Positions 1 to 6,494 of a DNA stretch of 16,038 nt are shown one piece after another. The notes under the pieces are model-generated. The model saw only the letters and a program-made list of their open reading frames with translations. It did no database searches and was not told the origin of the DNA. Numbering within the stretch: the stretch's first letter is position 1; the number at the start of each line of letters is the position of its first letter. The stretch is from an uncultured Lachnospiraceae bacterium (GTDB lineage Bacteria > Bacillota > Clostridia > Lachnospirales > Lachnospiraceae). A program made the translations under genes and the position numbers. The stretch spans positions 1 to 16,038 of the forward strand of contig CAJTOO010000043.1 of assembly GCA_910577735.1 (NCBI GenBank). The letters are read 5' to 3'.

Positions 1-558
1 ATAAGCTGCCCGGCTCAGTATCCTCCCGTCTTCCCTGACCTTATAGTGGATGCAGTCCATGAACACGAACGGGTAGACCGGGTTCAGAGGCCGGGACTGC
101 CATTCCCTGATCTCCGGGAGGATCTTGTCTGTGATCTTGCTGACCATCTCTGCTGACATCTCTATCCCATAGATATCCTGCAGCTGGTCGTGGATGTCCC
201 TGGTGCTCATCCCCCTGCCATAGAGCGAGATGACCTTCTCCTCAATCCCGGAGACATCCCTTTGGTATTTGGGGACAATCTTTGGCTCAAACTCTCCGCT
301 CCTGTCCCGGGGGACGTCGATCTGGAACTCCCCATATTGGCTCTTGAGCTTCTTGGGCGAATGGCCGTTGCGCTTGTTGGCGGTCTCCATGCCACCCTTC
401 TGGTTCTTCTCATAGCCCAGTGTCGCATCCAGCTCTGCCTCCATGAGCTCCTGAAGGATATCCTTGAATCCCTCCCTGAGAAGGGTGTAGATGTCTGCCA
501 CACTACTGATGTTGTTGTCTGCAATAATCTGTCGAATCTGTTCCTTTGCTACCGGCAT
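1..558 (-). CDS. IS256-family (Mutator-type) transposase, N-terminal part, cut by window edge
   Basis: The minus strand is open from the ATG at 558 to base 1, giving the first 186 residues of a protein usually near 400. It begins M-P-V-A-K-E-Q-I-R and continues through a helical N-terminal DNA-binding region. It includes a stretch like E-L-D-A-T-L-G-Y-E-K and then R-N-G-H-S-P-K-K, both typical of IS256-family transposases. The catalytic domain is entered at F-V-F-M-D-C-I-H-Y-K, whose Asp is probably the first DDE residue; the other two lie outside the window. A good ribosome site (AAAAGGAG, 8 bases before the ATG) fixes the start. The enzyme would cut and join the ends of its own element. No disruption is seen in the visible part. 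Confidence 0.93.
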   Translation of the reverse strand, partial: MPVAKEQIRQIIADNNISSVADIYTLLREGFKDILQELMEAELDATLGYEKNQKGGMETANKRNGHSPKKLKSQYGEFQIDVPRDRSGEFEPKIVPKYQRDVSGIEEKVISLYGRGMSTRDIHDQLQDIYGIEMSAEMVSKITDKILPEIREWQSRPLNPVYPFVFMDCIHYKVREDGRILSRAAY

Positions 559-621
559 ATAAATACTCCTTTTCGATAAGAATTTCCATATCTAGATTCT
601 TACCAAAAAGGAGCCATTTTT

Positions 622-652
622 TACCATAGACACAAACTTTTTTACACTACCG
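622..652. repeat. Presumed terminal inverted repeat of the IS256-family element
   Basis: This AT-rich terminal segment contains CACAAACTTTTTTACAC and lies just outside the transposase leader. It is recognised by resemblance to IS256-family ends; its partner is not in the window. A small inverted repeat (TAAGAAT at 577-583, ATTCTTA at 596-602) sits between it and the gene and may form a leader hairpin. Confidence 0.6.
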
Positions 653-726
653 CATCTTTGGGCAATGAGTAAATTTCAACTCTGGTCATATATTCATAAG
701 TAATAGATGCCGTCAAACATTTCAGA

Positions 727-918
727 TTAATGCTTCTCGACACAAAACGGACAATTCTGTAGGTATTCCAGTACAGAATTGTCCGTAAAATGAATTTTAT
801 CAAAGCAAGTAACATATAAGCGTGGTGTTGTCATATCTAATGCTGTATCTTTAACTATGTGAAACCCCAGCTTCCCATTTAGATATAGATTGTCTGCTAA
901 CGTTACATATTGTTGCAA
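727..918 (-). pseudogene. Small Cys-containing ORF, possible gene remnant
   Basis: This 63-codon minus-strand frame ends in T-C-F-D-K-I-H-F-T-D-N-S-V-L-E-Y-L-Q-N-C-P-F-C, a C-x2-C ending that looks like real protein rather than chance translation. Its first 20 or so codons overlap, in another frame, the XRE helix-turn-helix gene, so the true protein probably began elsewhere. I do not recognise the family. The most likely reading is that a frameshift or deletion joined a DNA-binding N-terminus to the tail of another protein. No ribosome site supports the ATG at 918. Confidence 0.35.
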
Positions 919-985
919 GCTCTTCTTGAGTCATTCCGTTTGCTTTTCTTAATTCTATAATCTTTTCTGATAATTTTACTGTCAT
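851..985 (-). pseudogene. XRE-family HTH regulator, truncated
   Basis: The frame from the ATG at 985 encodes 44 residues: M-T-V-K-L-S-E-K-I-I-E-L-R-K, then T-Q-E-E-L-A, then V-S-R-Q-S-I-S-K-W-E. This is a textbook XRE/Cro-type helix-turn-helix with its recognition helix, stopping at TAA 853-851 just after W-E-A-G. Intact relatives run 65 residues or more, so the protein is cut short. AAAGGAGG lies only one base before the ATG, an abnormally short spacing that also suggests damage. A TATAAT lies upstream at 1010-1005. It was probably a small regulator belonging to the neighbouring mobile element. Confidence 0.65.
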
Positions 986-1004
986 GCCTCCTTTTACTAA
1001 TTGT

Positions 1005-1010
1005 ATTATA
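1005..1010 (-). promoter_or_regulatory. Possible -10 box for the truncated XRE gene
   Basis: TATAAT on the minus strand lies 20 bases before the ATG at 985. No convincing -35 box is visible at the right spacing, so only the -10 is reported. Confidence 0.35.
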
Positions 1011-1103
1011 CAAAATAACAATGCTGTTTACCACCAACATGAAAGTTCTTTTTAGCAACCTTCAGTTGCGAATAAAAATTTTTGCCCAACCTACCGAGGA
1101 GCA

Positions 1104-2735
1104 TTACCTCGCCCATCGATCTTTTCCCTTAAGCATCCTTTGTTGCTGGTAATCTGCGGTTCTCTTTGGCGGATTCTTTAACCGTTCAAGCACACTTTCC
1201 TTATTCTGCTTTTGATTATCATCCCCATAAGTTTCATCCCACTCAGCCACTTGTTCCTTATAAGCGATATAGGCACCGTGGGATTTATGGTAAGTACGGT
1301 AAAATTCCTGCACATTATTATAGCCACATCTTTTGGCAATACCAGATAATCCGATCTTCAGAAGGTCTATTTCCTCATTCTTGCGGTCAATTTTGCTTTG
1401 CAGTTCGCCTTTCTTTGTAAATTTCGCAAGTCCTTTCAAGTCGTCACGCTCAAGTTCCAAAGCATTGCGTTCCTTTTCTGCCTCAAAAATGATCTCATTC
1501 TGTCGTTTTAGTTCCTTGTAAATCTTAAACAACTTTGGATAGGCGGCTGCTTCTGTTGGCATGACAGGCTTGGGCGATATCTTCGGCTTGGTCTGTGTTT
1601 CTTTTTCGGCTGGTTGGCAGACAGTTTCTTGCACTGACATCTGCGGTTGTATCTGCTCTGTATCAAGGAGTCTTGCGGATAATTCTCTCGCCTTTTGCAG
1701 TATCTTTGAAATCAGCATTGCCAAAACTGCAACAGCACTCATAAGGATAGTTCCAAACCATTCCGGCTGATTACCGAATACATCAATAGATTCTTTGATA
1801 CGGTCAGAGATGTACTCTTTTTTTATCTGTTGTATATCCGTTTCTGCCACGCCGCTTACAATCGCTCTGTCAACTTCTCGGTTCCAACGCATACGGTATT
1901 CGTTATCCGTCTGTATCTGTTCCGCTTTGGGGTTATTCTTTCCTATCTTCTTGGTGGCAAGATACAGACCGTTTTCGTCAAAAACGTGCAGTTTCTCTTT
2001 GTCGTCCTTTACCAAAGTATTGATAAGGTCTGTATAAAAATGCTTTACCTCGTCCACAAATTCGTCCTGCTTGAACAGCTTATTCTTGGCGGTAAAAAGG
2101 TTACGCTCATATATCTCACCTTTCTTCACAATCTTACAGCCTTTGCGGACGTTTCCGTTTTCGTCAAGTATCTCTTTCTTGGTGCGGACGTGTTTCCCCT
2201 GCTCGTCATAGAACATATTCCTTGTTGCAGTCTTTTCTATGGGTTCAGGCAATCTCTCCCTCTCTGAAAAAATAAGGTGGATATGATAGTTTGTCTTTCG
2301 TTTGTTATGGTGCAGAGCCGATACACATTCCACACCATACTTTTCCTTAAAGCGGTCTGTGAACAACTGTAACAGCTTGTCTGGTTCATAGAGATTTGGG
2401 AAGGATTCGGGCAGGGCAATGATAAATTCCCTCGCTTCGATACATTTCCCCTCTGTACCGCTTTTTTGAAATTCCTGACGGCTGCATTTTGCAAGCTCCG
2501 ACCAATAATGGTAGTCTGTTGTTTCATAGACCGCATACAAGTTTTCCTGCTTCGCATGGCTGGATATATAGGTGATCCTCCCCCTGACATCAGGCAGCTT
2601 GCTCATGCGGATAAATGAATGTCTTTGTATTGTGCTTTGTCCTCCCTCCTGCAAATGGCAGTGACCAATTTTGAAAAGAAGTGGTGCTGGTATGGCAGGC
2701 TGTGAGTGGGTAGCATAGGCGGCACGTTTACGCAC
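1104..2735 (-). CDS. MobA/MobL-family relaxase (mobilization nuclease)
   Basis: Relaxases of this family nick DNA at oriT and stay covalently attached to the strand transferred in conjugation. Residues about 36-160 hold the nuclease domain, including H-H-N-K-R-K-T-N-Y-H-I-H-L-I-F (142-156), which carries the metal-binding histidines; the nicking Tyr is probably among Y56, Y67 and Y70. Near residue 330 is a hydrophobic segment (I-L-M-S-A-V-A-V-L-A-M-L-I) that may anchor the protein, followed by a charged coiled-coil tail. The start is uncertain: family-like sequence begins near S-T-I-Q-R-H-S-F-I-R (about residue 34), and the only usual start codon before it is GTG 2735. A strong ribosome site at 2650-2641 sits inside this frame and points to an ATA at 2630; the next ATG is at 2606. 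Confidence 0.9.
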   Translation of the reverse strand: MRKRAAYATHSQPAIPAPLLFKIGHCHLQEGGQSTIQRHSFIRMSKLPDVRGRITYISSHAKQENLYAVYETTDYHYWSELAKCSRQEFQKSGTEGKCIEAREFIIALPESFPNLYEPDKLLQLFTDRFKEKYGVECVSALHHNKRKTNYHIHLIFSERERLPEPIEKTATRNMFYDEQGKHVRTKKEILDENGNVRKGCKIVKKGEIYERNLFTAKNKLFKQDEFVDEVKHFYTDLINTLVKDDKEKLHVFDENGLYLATKKIGKNNPKAEQIQTDNEYRMRWNREVDRAIVSGVAETDIQQIKKEYISDRIKESIDVFGNQPEWFGTILMSAVAVLAMLISKILQKARELSARLLDTEQIQPQMSVQETVCQPAEKETQTKPKISPKPVMPTEAAAYPKLFKIYKELKRQNEIIFEAEKERNALELERDDLKGLAKFTKKGELQSKIDRKNEEIDLLKIGLSGIAKRCGYNNVQEFYRTYHKSHGAYIAYKEQVAEWDETYGDDNQKQNKESVLERLKNPPKRTADYQQQRMLKGKDRWAR

Positions 2736-2739
2736 ATAT

Positions 2740-2863
2740 CCGCCTATTGGCGGTTGTTACAAATGCGTCAGCATTTGCTAAGTCACGCCAGCGAGACTTG
2801 TGCCCCCTGCAAGGGCGAAATCCCCATTGCATAAACGAAGTTTGTGCAATGGGTGTATTTCGC
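2740..2863. other. Probable origin of transfer (oriT), hairpin-rich
   Basis: Directly upstream of the relaxase gene, five inverted repeats lie within 124 bases: CCGCC/GGCGG (2740-2753), CAAATGC/GCATTTG (2760-2777), AAGTC/GACTT (2780-2799) and a long stem at 2823-2853. That stem pairs CCCATTGCA with TGCAATGGG, then has a T-G wobble, then AAAC with GTTT around a GAA loop. It is nested inside GCGAAAT (2815-2821) and ATTTCGC (2857-2863). Stacked stems next to a relaxase gene are typical of oriT regions. The nick site itself cannot be placed from sequence alone. Confidence 0.6.
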
Positions 2864-3034
2864 TCTCAAACGCCGAGGGCTTAAAAGAGAAGGGTATCCC
2901 TCTCCCATATACCTGAATTGTGCCAGTAATAATTGCCGCCACATTTCAAAAACCGGTTGCATATCAGAGGAAGCACATGATATAATCTATTTGCGTGTAG
3001 GTATATCATGGCTTCGGTCTGATACATACCATTG

Positions 3035-3060
3035 GGCGGTTTCCTTAGAAGCCGCCTTTT
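3035..3060 (+). terminator. Rho-independent terminator-like hairpin
   Basis: GGCGGTTTC pairs with GAAGCCGCC (one T-G wobble) around the loop CTTA and is followed by TTTT, so it reads as a plus-strand terminator. It overlaps the 3' end of the minus-strand excisionase-like gene and may act in both directions, since AAAA precedes it on the minus strand. Between 2864 and 3034 I see no gene. Confidence 0.6.
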
Positions 3061-3289
3061 ATACTGCTGATTTTCTTGTAACAGATTTTACATCATTCTT
3101 ATCCCGCAGGTTCTTCCCCTCGTTCACTTCCATGAACTTCTCCAAGATGTCGCTTTTGATAAGTACCTTTCTCCCGACTTTGAGGACGGGCAGCTTTTCC
3201 CACTCCACAAGGTTCCGCAGGGTATTTCTTCCGATACCCGTATAGTTGGCAGCTTCTTCAATGGATAGTGCGATTTTCGTTTCGGTCAT
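3059..3289 (-). CDS. Excisionase-like helix-turn-helix DNA-binding protein
   Basis: This small protein of 76 residues begins M-T-E-T-K-I-A-L-S-I-E-E-A-A, continues Y-T-G-I-G-R-N-T-L-R-N-L-V-E and then L-P-V-L-K-V-G-R-K-V-L-I. This is the MerR-like winged-helix pattern of excisionase (Xis)-family proteins, which bend DNA at element ends or regulate transfer genes. It lies upstream of the relaxase on the same strand with the oriT-like region between. I chose ATG 3289 because the family match begins there. The frame could also start at GTG 3346, which has AAGGA six bases ahead, but that extension would translate through a perfect palindrome (3322-3344). No integrase gene adjoins it; one may have been lost or lie elsewhere. 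Confidence 0.8.
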   Translation of the reverse strand: MTETKIALSIEEAANYTGIGRNTLRNLVEWEKLPVLKVGRKVLIKSDILEKFMEVNEGKNLRDKNDVKSVTRKSAV

Positions 3290-3321
3290 TGACTTACTGA
3301 TTATTTCGCGCCAGCGGATCC

Positions 3322-3344
3322 GGAGCGGAACATAGTTCCGCTCC
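3322..3344. repeat. Perfect 10-bp inverted repeat before the excisionase-like gene
   Basis: GGAGCGGAAC and GTTCCGCTCC are separated by ATA. The repeat sits 33 bases upstream of the chosen start of the HTH gene and about 14 bases outside the IS21 left end. It could be an operator or an mRNA hairpin; no T-run follows it on either strand, so a terminator is unlikely. Confidence 0.6.
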
Positions 3345-3357
3345 ACTGATTTTCCTT

Positions 3358-3387
3358 AGAGAACCACCGGTTCGCCTTTGGGATCCA
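3358..3387. repeat. IS21-family left terminal inverted repeat
   Basis: Aligned with the reverse complement of 5849-5878, 21 of 30 positions agree by eye, including GAGA, CCACC, GTT and GGGATCCA. Confidence 0.7.
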
Positions 3388-3397
3388 CCCCGCAGGG

Positions 3398-4141
3398 TTA
3401 TTTTCTGGGTTTTGCGAAATACTCTCTCATGTTCATGCTACCTGTTTCTATCCAATAGGCAGTATGTGCATAGCGGTCCACTATGGCTTCCGCCTGGACG
3501 CCCTCGCCAAGCCGCTTGATCCAGTCATCTTTCCGGTACTGGGTGCAGAAGATAGTAGATGTGGAGTCAGAACGCCGCTCCATCAGTTCAAAGAGAAAGT
3601 ACAGCTCACTGTCCGATATGTCTGAAACCAGCCATTCATCCAGGATGAGGAGCGGGATTTTTCCATACCGGTTCAGCAGCTTCTTCGGGCTGCCTATGAT
3701 GGCGGCACAGTCACCGTATTCCATGAGCAGGTCAGGAAGGCGGATATAAAGGACCCTGAACTGGTTGAGGCATGCCTGTTTCCCCAGGGCACAGGCCAGG
3801 TATGTCTTGCCTGATCCGGTAAATCCCTGCAGGACGATGCTCTGGTGGGCATCGATGTACTGGCAGCTGGACAGGTTTCCAAGAAGCTCCCTGTTCAGCC
3901 CCCGGCCTTCATACAGGATGCCCTGCATGTCCGCCTGCGGGAAGCGAAGTCTTGCAGACCTTATGAGCCTCTGAATCTTTGCGTTGTACTTTTCCTGATA
4001 GACATAATCCACCAGCCGCTGCATCCTGTCGTCAAACGGCAGCCCCAGTGTGGCTGGCTCAGCCTGCTGTGCCTCCAGCCCGGAGATGATTTCGCCAAGG
4101 TTCATTTCGCGCAGTTTGCGCCTGCTCTCATCATTGATCAT
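3398..4141 (-). CDS. istB: IS21-family helper ATPase IstB
   Basis: IstB is the AAA+ ATPase that works with the IstA transposase to choose the target and assemble the transposition complex. At 247 residues it has normal length. It carries Walker A G-F-T-G-S-G-K-T (106-113) and Walker B L-L-I-L-D-E-W (Asp168, Glu169), preceded by the Arg-rich helical region typical of IstB/DnaC-like proteins. I chose ATG 4141 because GGAGG lies eight bases ahead and it overlaps the istA end by 11 bases, the usual coupling. A longer open frame reaches 4291 but runs through istA coding sequence. The gene looks intact. Confidence 0.93.
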   Translation of the reverse strand: MINDESRRKLREMNLGEIISGLEAQQAEPATLGLPFDDRMQRLVDYVYQEKYNAKIQRLIRSARLRFPQADMQGILYEGRGLNRELLGNLSSCQYIDAHQSIVLQGFTGSGKTYLACALGKQACLNQFRVLYIRLPDLLMEYGDCAAIIGSPKKLLNRYGKIPLLILDEWLVSDISDSELYFLFELMERRSDSTSTIFCTQYRKDDWIKRLGEGVQAEAIVDRYAHTAYWIETGSMNMREYFAKPRK

Positions 4142-5699
4142 TCCGGCCACCTCCATAGTAATCGCTGCCACGCAGGTACCCCATGGGTGTTTTTGCCCTG
4201 TCGGAGGCATTCTTCTGTTCCATGTAGATTTCATCTTGATTGGCGGCCAGTATGGAGCTAAGATGGTGGTAACGGGGCTTCTTAATCCCATTGGTTACTG
4301 CGAATTCACAGGCGGCTTCCAGGCGCGCTTCGGAGTACTTATTGCTCAACCGCAGAACAGCCAGGGCAGGATTGTAGCCCTGTTCTTTTATGGATACGCC
4401 CTCGAAGATCCGGCCAACCACTTCTGCCGTATATTTCCCGATGGCGCCCGCCCAGTTTTTGATGCGTACATCGTCCCATGGAGAGATACGGAACTTGTCC
4501 GGCATGTCCTCCTGGTGGGTGGAATACTGGTTTTTCCTGCCAGATGGGAAGCGGTTGTGGGTCGCGATGCGGGTGCTGCCGCTGTAAATCTCCACGGTGC
4601 TGTCCGTGACTTTCAGGTCTACCGTTTTGCGGGCATACTGGTAAGGACAGGAATGCCGGTTGTATTCAAACACCACATGGAAGTCAATGTTCACTTTCCT
4701 GCCGTATACCCATGTGGCAATCTCATAAGGAATGGAAGGCAGGGGATGGAGAAAAGGCTTTTCATCCAGGTAAGCTTCATAGCGGCTGCCTTCCCGTTTC
4801 TGGAAGCTACTGTGGTTAAAGGCATCAAGTTTTCGGGATACGGCAGCCCTCAGCTCATCAAAGGAGCAGAACATTTCATTCCTGAGCCTGGCGATGACTG
4901 CGGTTGCAACCTTGCCGACAGTCCCCTCCACAGATGCTTTCTGTTTGGGCTTGCGGATTCCCGCAGGCATGATGGCTGTCTGGTAATGGCTGCCAAGGGC
5001 TTCATAATCAGCCGTCAGGACGATCTCCCCTTCCCTGGGATGGGACACGACGCCTGTCTTCAGGTTGTCGCAGATGAGGCGTGTGGCCACACCGCCAAAG
5101 TACTGATACATATGGACATGGGCGCGGATGAAGGAATCCATCTTCATGTCCCGGCAGGGCTCTACATAGGAATACTGGCTGTATGGCAGAGTCGCCACGA
5201 ACAGATAGACTTTCACGGCTTCCCCTGTTGCCGTATCCACATATTCCATCGCCGGGCCTGACCAGTCCACTTCGACTGCATCTCCCGGTTTATGCTCCAG
5301 ATGGTTTGTCAGCTTGTTCACAATGGTATAGTCGCTGTATCCTTTGCAGTATTTCGTGTATCCCATGGGAATGCTGCCAGCCGCCCTGCACTGGTCCTGG
5401 TATTCCTGCCAGAGGAGCTTCAGGGTGACGCCCACCCGTTTCAGTTCCTGATGCACATATCCGTAATCGGGCTGGGCATACATGGATTCCTGCACGAACT
5501 TGTCAGGATAGAACATGCGGTAAACCGAGTCTTCATCCATGTCTCTGACATCTTCGTAGGAGATGCCATTTTCATCTGCTTTGTGAAATACATCACCAAC
5601 AGAGTTAACAGAAATGTGTCTTGTCCGGGCAATGGCGTTTCTTCCCATTCCATTGCCCCGAAGCTCCAGTATGAGCTTCACGCTGATTTTTTTGGCCAT
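4131..5699 (-). CDS. istA: IS21-family transposase IstA
   Basis: IstA is the DDE recombinase that cuts and joins the IS21 ends. At 522 residues it is full length. The N-terminus (M-A-K-K-I-S-V-K-L-I-L-E-L-R) starts a helix-turn-helix region that binds the terminal repeats. The integrase core follows with candidate catalytic residues Asp145 (V-E-V-D-W-S-G), Asp211 (I-C-D-N-L-K-T-G) and Glu258 (K-A-S-V-E-G-T-V-G), and the C-terminal domain contains Y-N-R-H-S-C-P-Y. The start is supported by AAAGGAGG nine bases before the ATG. A nested inverted repeat (TAGAATC with GATTCTA, GGAGA with TCTCC, 5719-5753) lies just before the ribosome site and could affect expression. Confidence 0.95.
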   Translation of the reverse strand: MAKKISVKLILELRGNGMGRNAIARTRHISVNSVGDVFHKADENGISYEDVRDMDEDSVYRMFYPDKFVQESMYAQPDYGYVHQELKRVGVTLKLLWQEYQDQCRAAGSIPMGYTKYCKGYSDYTIVNKLTNHLEHKPGDAVEVDWSGPAMEYVDTATGEAVKVYLFVATLPYSQYSYVEPCRDMKMDSFIRAHVHMYQYFGGVATRLICDNLKTGVVSHPREGEIVLTADYEALGSHYQTAIMPAGIRKPKQKASVEGTVGKVATAVIARLRNEMFCSFDELRAAVSRKLDAFNHSSFQKREGSRYEAYLDEKPFLHPLPSIPYEIATWVYGRKVNIDFHVVFEYNRHSCPYQYARKTVDLKVTDSTVEIYSGSTRIATHNRFPSGRKNQYSTHQEDMPDKFRISPWDDVRIKNWAGAIGKYTAEVVGRIFEGVSIKEQGYNPALAVLRLSNKYSEARLEAACEFAVTNGIKKPRYHHLSSILAANQDEIYMEQKNASDRAKTPMGYLRGSDYYGGGRNDQ

Positions 5700-5718
5700 A
5701 ATATTCGGCCTCCTTTCG

Positions 5719-5753
5719 TAGAATCGGAGACAATCTCTCCAAACATGATTCTA
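5719..5753 (-). repeat. Nested inverted repeat in the istA leader
   Basis: TAGAATC (5719-5725) pairs with GATTCTA (5747-5753), and inside it GGAGA pairs with TCTCC around CAATC. In the istA mRNA this would fold immediately upstream of the ribosome site, a plausible means of limiting transposase synthesis or blocking read-through from outside. Confidence 0.45.
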
Positions 5754-5800
5754 CAGGAGACACTTACGAATCGTTAAGCACAGACCATAAATTTTGATTG

Positions 5801-5878
5801 GATCTATTCGTGTGACAGGTGAATCTATTCTGAATACTGGTTATAAACTGGATCCCCTCACCTAACTGGTGGATCTCA
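5801..5878. repeat. IS21-family right end: terminal inverted repeat plus internal repeats
   Basis: The terminal repeat is 5849-5878 (TGGATCC through GGTGGATCTCA). Inside it, the short motif GATCTATTC occurs at 5801-5809 and again as GAATCTATTC at 5821-5830, about 20 bases apart. Repeated transposase-binding motifs near the ends are characteristic of IS21-family elements. Confidence 0.65.
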
Positions 5879-5879
5879 A

Positions 5880-6080
5880 ATGAATATCGATAGCTCTCTC
5901 AGAGCGAAATATTCAATAGAGGAAGAACGGCGGCTCGGCATCTCTATGGGGATGGAGCTGCTCGCCCTGTGTGACGAGGTGTGGGTGTTCGGGGAAGCCA
6001 CCGAAGGGATGGCGGCAGAGATCGCATCTGCCACAGAGCAGGGAAAGAAAATCATATTCAAGGAAACGGAGGGAATGTAA
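5880..6080 (+). pseudogene. C-terminal half of a phage/ICE-type DUF4406-like protein
   Basis: The recognisable part, from about residue 15, reads R-R-L-G-I-S-M-G-M-E-L-L-A-L-C-D-E-V-W-V-F-G and then E-G-M-A-A-E-I. This is the C-terminal half of DUF4406-like (nucleoside deoxyribosyltransferase-fold) proteins found in phages and conjugative elements. Those proteins normally start with a K-V-Y-I-A-S-P-Y-like strand about 50 residues earlier, which is missing. The frame begins two bases after the IS21 end, so the 5' part was probably lost by the insertion or a linked deletion. The ATG at 5880 has no ribosome site. The stop is followed at once by the next ATG. Confidence 0.65.
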
Positions 6081-6299
6081 ATGGGAAGTGAATTATTAAG
6101 GATTGCGGAAGGTTTCTCCATCGTTGCGGAAGGTCTGCGGGGCCTTGCCAAAGCGGAGGGAGGCAGTAAAACGGCAGAGAAAACACAGAAAGCACAGCCG
6201 TCAGCTACGGAAAAAGCACAGAAACAGGATGCGGCGCAGCTCTCGGCGGTGAAGCCGGAGGACTACCCGGCGCTGATGCAGGAAGCGCAGGTGCTGTGA
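6081..6299 (+). CDS. Small phage/ICE-type protein of unknown function
   Basis: This 72-residue protein starts one base after the preceding stop, with GGAGGG seven bases ahead. The N-terminal half (M-G-S-E-L-L-R-I-A-E-G-F) is amphipathic helix; the middle is rich in Lys, Gln and Ala (about 25-52) and probably unstructured; the end is acidic and hydrophobic. It overlaps the next gene as TGATG. Its place just before a DUF2800 gene is typical of small accessory proteins in the recombination/replication modules of phages and conjugative elements. I do not recognise a family. Confidence 0.6.
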   Translation: MGSELLRIAEGFSIVAEGLRGLAKAEGGSKTAEKTQKAQPSATEKAQKQDAAQLSAVKPEDYPALMQEAQVL

Positions 6300-6494
6300 T
6301 GGGGAAACACGCACTTCTTTCCGCATCTTCCTCAAAGCGGTGGCTTTCCTGCACGCCTTCCGCACGATTGGAGGAGCAGTTCAGGGATGAACCGGGCGGC
6401 AGCGTCTATGCCGAGGAAGGCACCGCCGCCCATGCCCTTGCGGAGCATAAGCTGAAAAAGGCATTAAAAAGGCGGTCAAAGCGCCCGGTGTCAG
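6299..6494 (+). pseudogene. DUF2800 (phage Cas4/RecB-like nuclease) protein, N-terminal fragment
   Basis: The frame starts M-G-K-H-A-L-L-S-A-S-S-S-K-R-W-L-S-C-T-P and continues with G-T-A-A-H-A-L-A-E-H-K-L, the conserved N-terminus of DUF2800 proteins. These are Cas4/PD-(D/E)XK-like nucleases of phage and ICE recombination modules and usually exceed 350 residues. Similarity stops after about 65 codons (R-S-K-R-P-V-S); the following bases stay open to 6658 but translate into unrelated sequence. The catalytic part is absent, so it cannot be active. The break near 6494 marks a recombination joint. ATG 6299 is preferred over GTG 6296. Confidence 0.8.

Larger units (their letters stand above)
1..652 (-). 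mobile_element. IS256-family insertion sequence, partial
   Basis: The element consists of the transposase gene plus about 95 bases of leader ending in a terminal sequence. Read on the minus strand, that sequence starts near GGTAGTGTAAAAAAGTTTG, the kind of end found on IS256-family elements. The other end is outside the window, so the inverted repeat pair and target duplication cannot be checked. The outer limit (about 646-652) is uncertain by a few bases. Confidence 0.8.
3358..5878 (-). mobile_element. IS21-family insertion sequence, apparently complete
   Basis: The element is about 2.5 kb, with istA then istB read on the minus strand and related inverted ends at 3358-3387 and 5849-5878. 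The flanking bases (left CCTT, right AATGAAT) show no obvious 4-8 bp target duplication. The left flank is mobilizable-element DNA and the right flank a phage-type gene lacking its 5' part, so the element may sit on a rearrangement joint. Confidence 0.85.

Noticed and set aside
1055..1069. Small hairpin GCAAC/GTTGC after the relaxase as a terminator
   Set aside because: The stem is only five pairs and no T-run follows it on the relaxase strand.
3845..4261. Plus-strand frame of 138 codons
   Set aside because: Antisense shadow of istB and the istA end; no ribosome site or domain.
4050..5261. Long 403-codon open frame on the plus strand
   Set aside because: It lies almost entirely antisense to istA and istB, whose catalytic motifs, ribosome sites and normal lengths are clear. 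Its translation has no recognisable domain.
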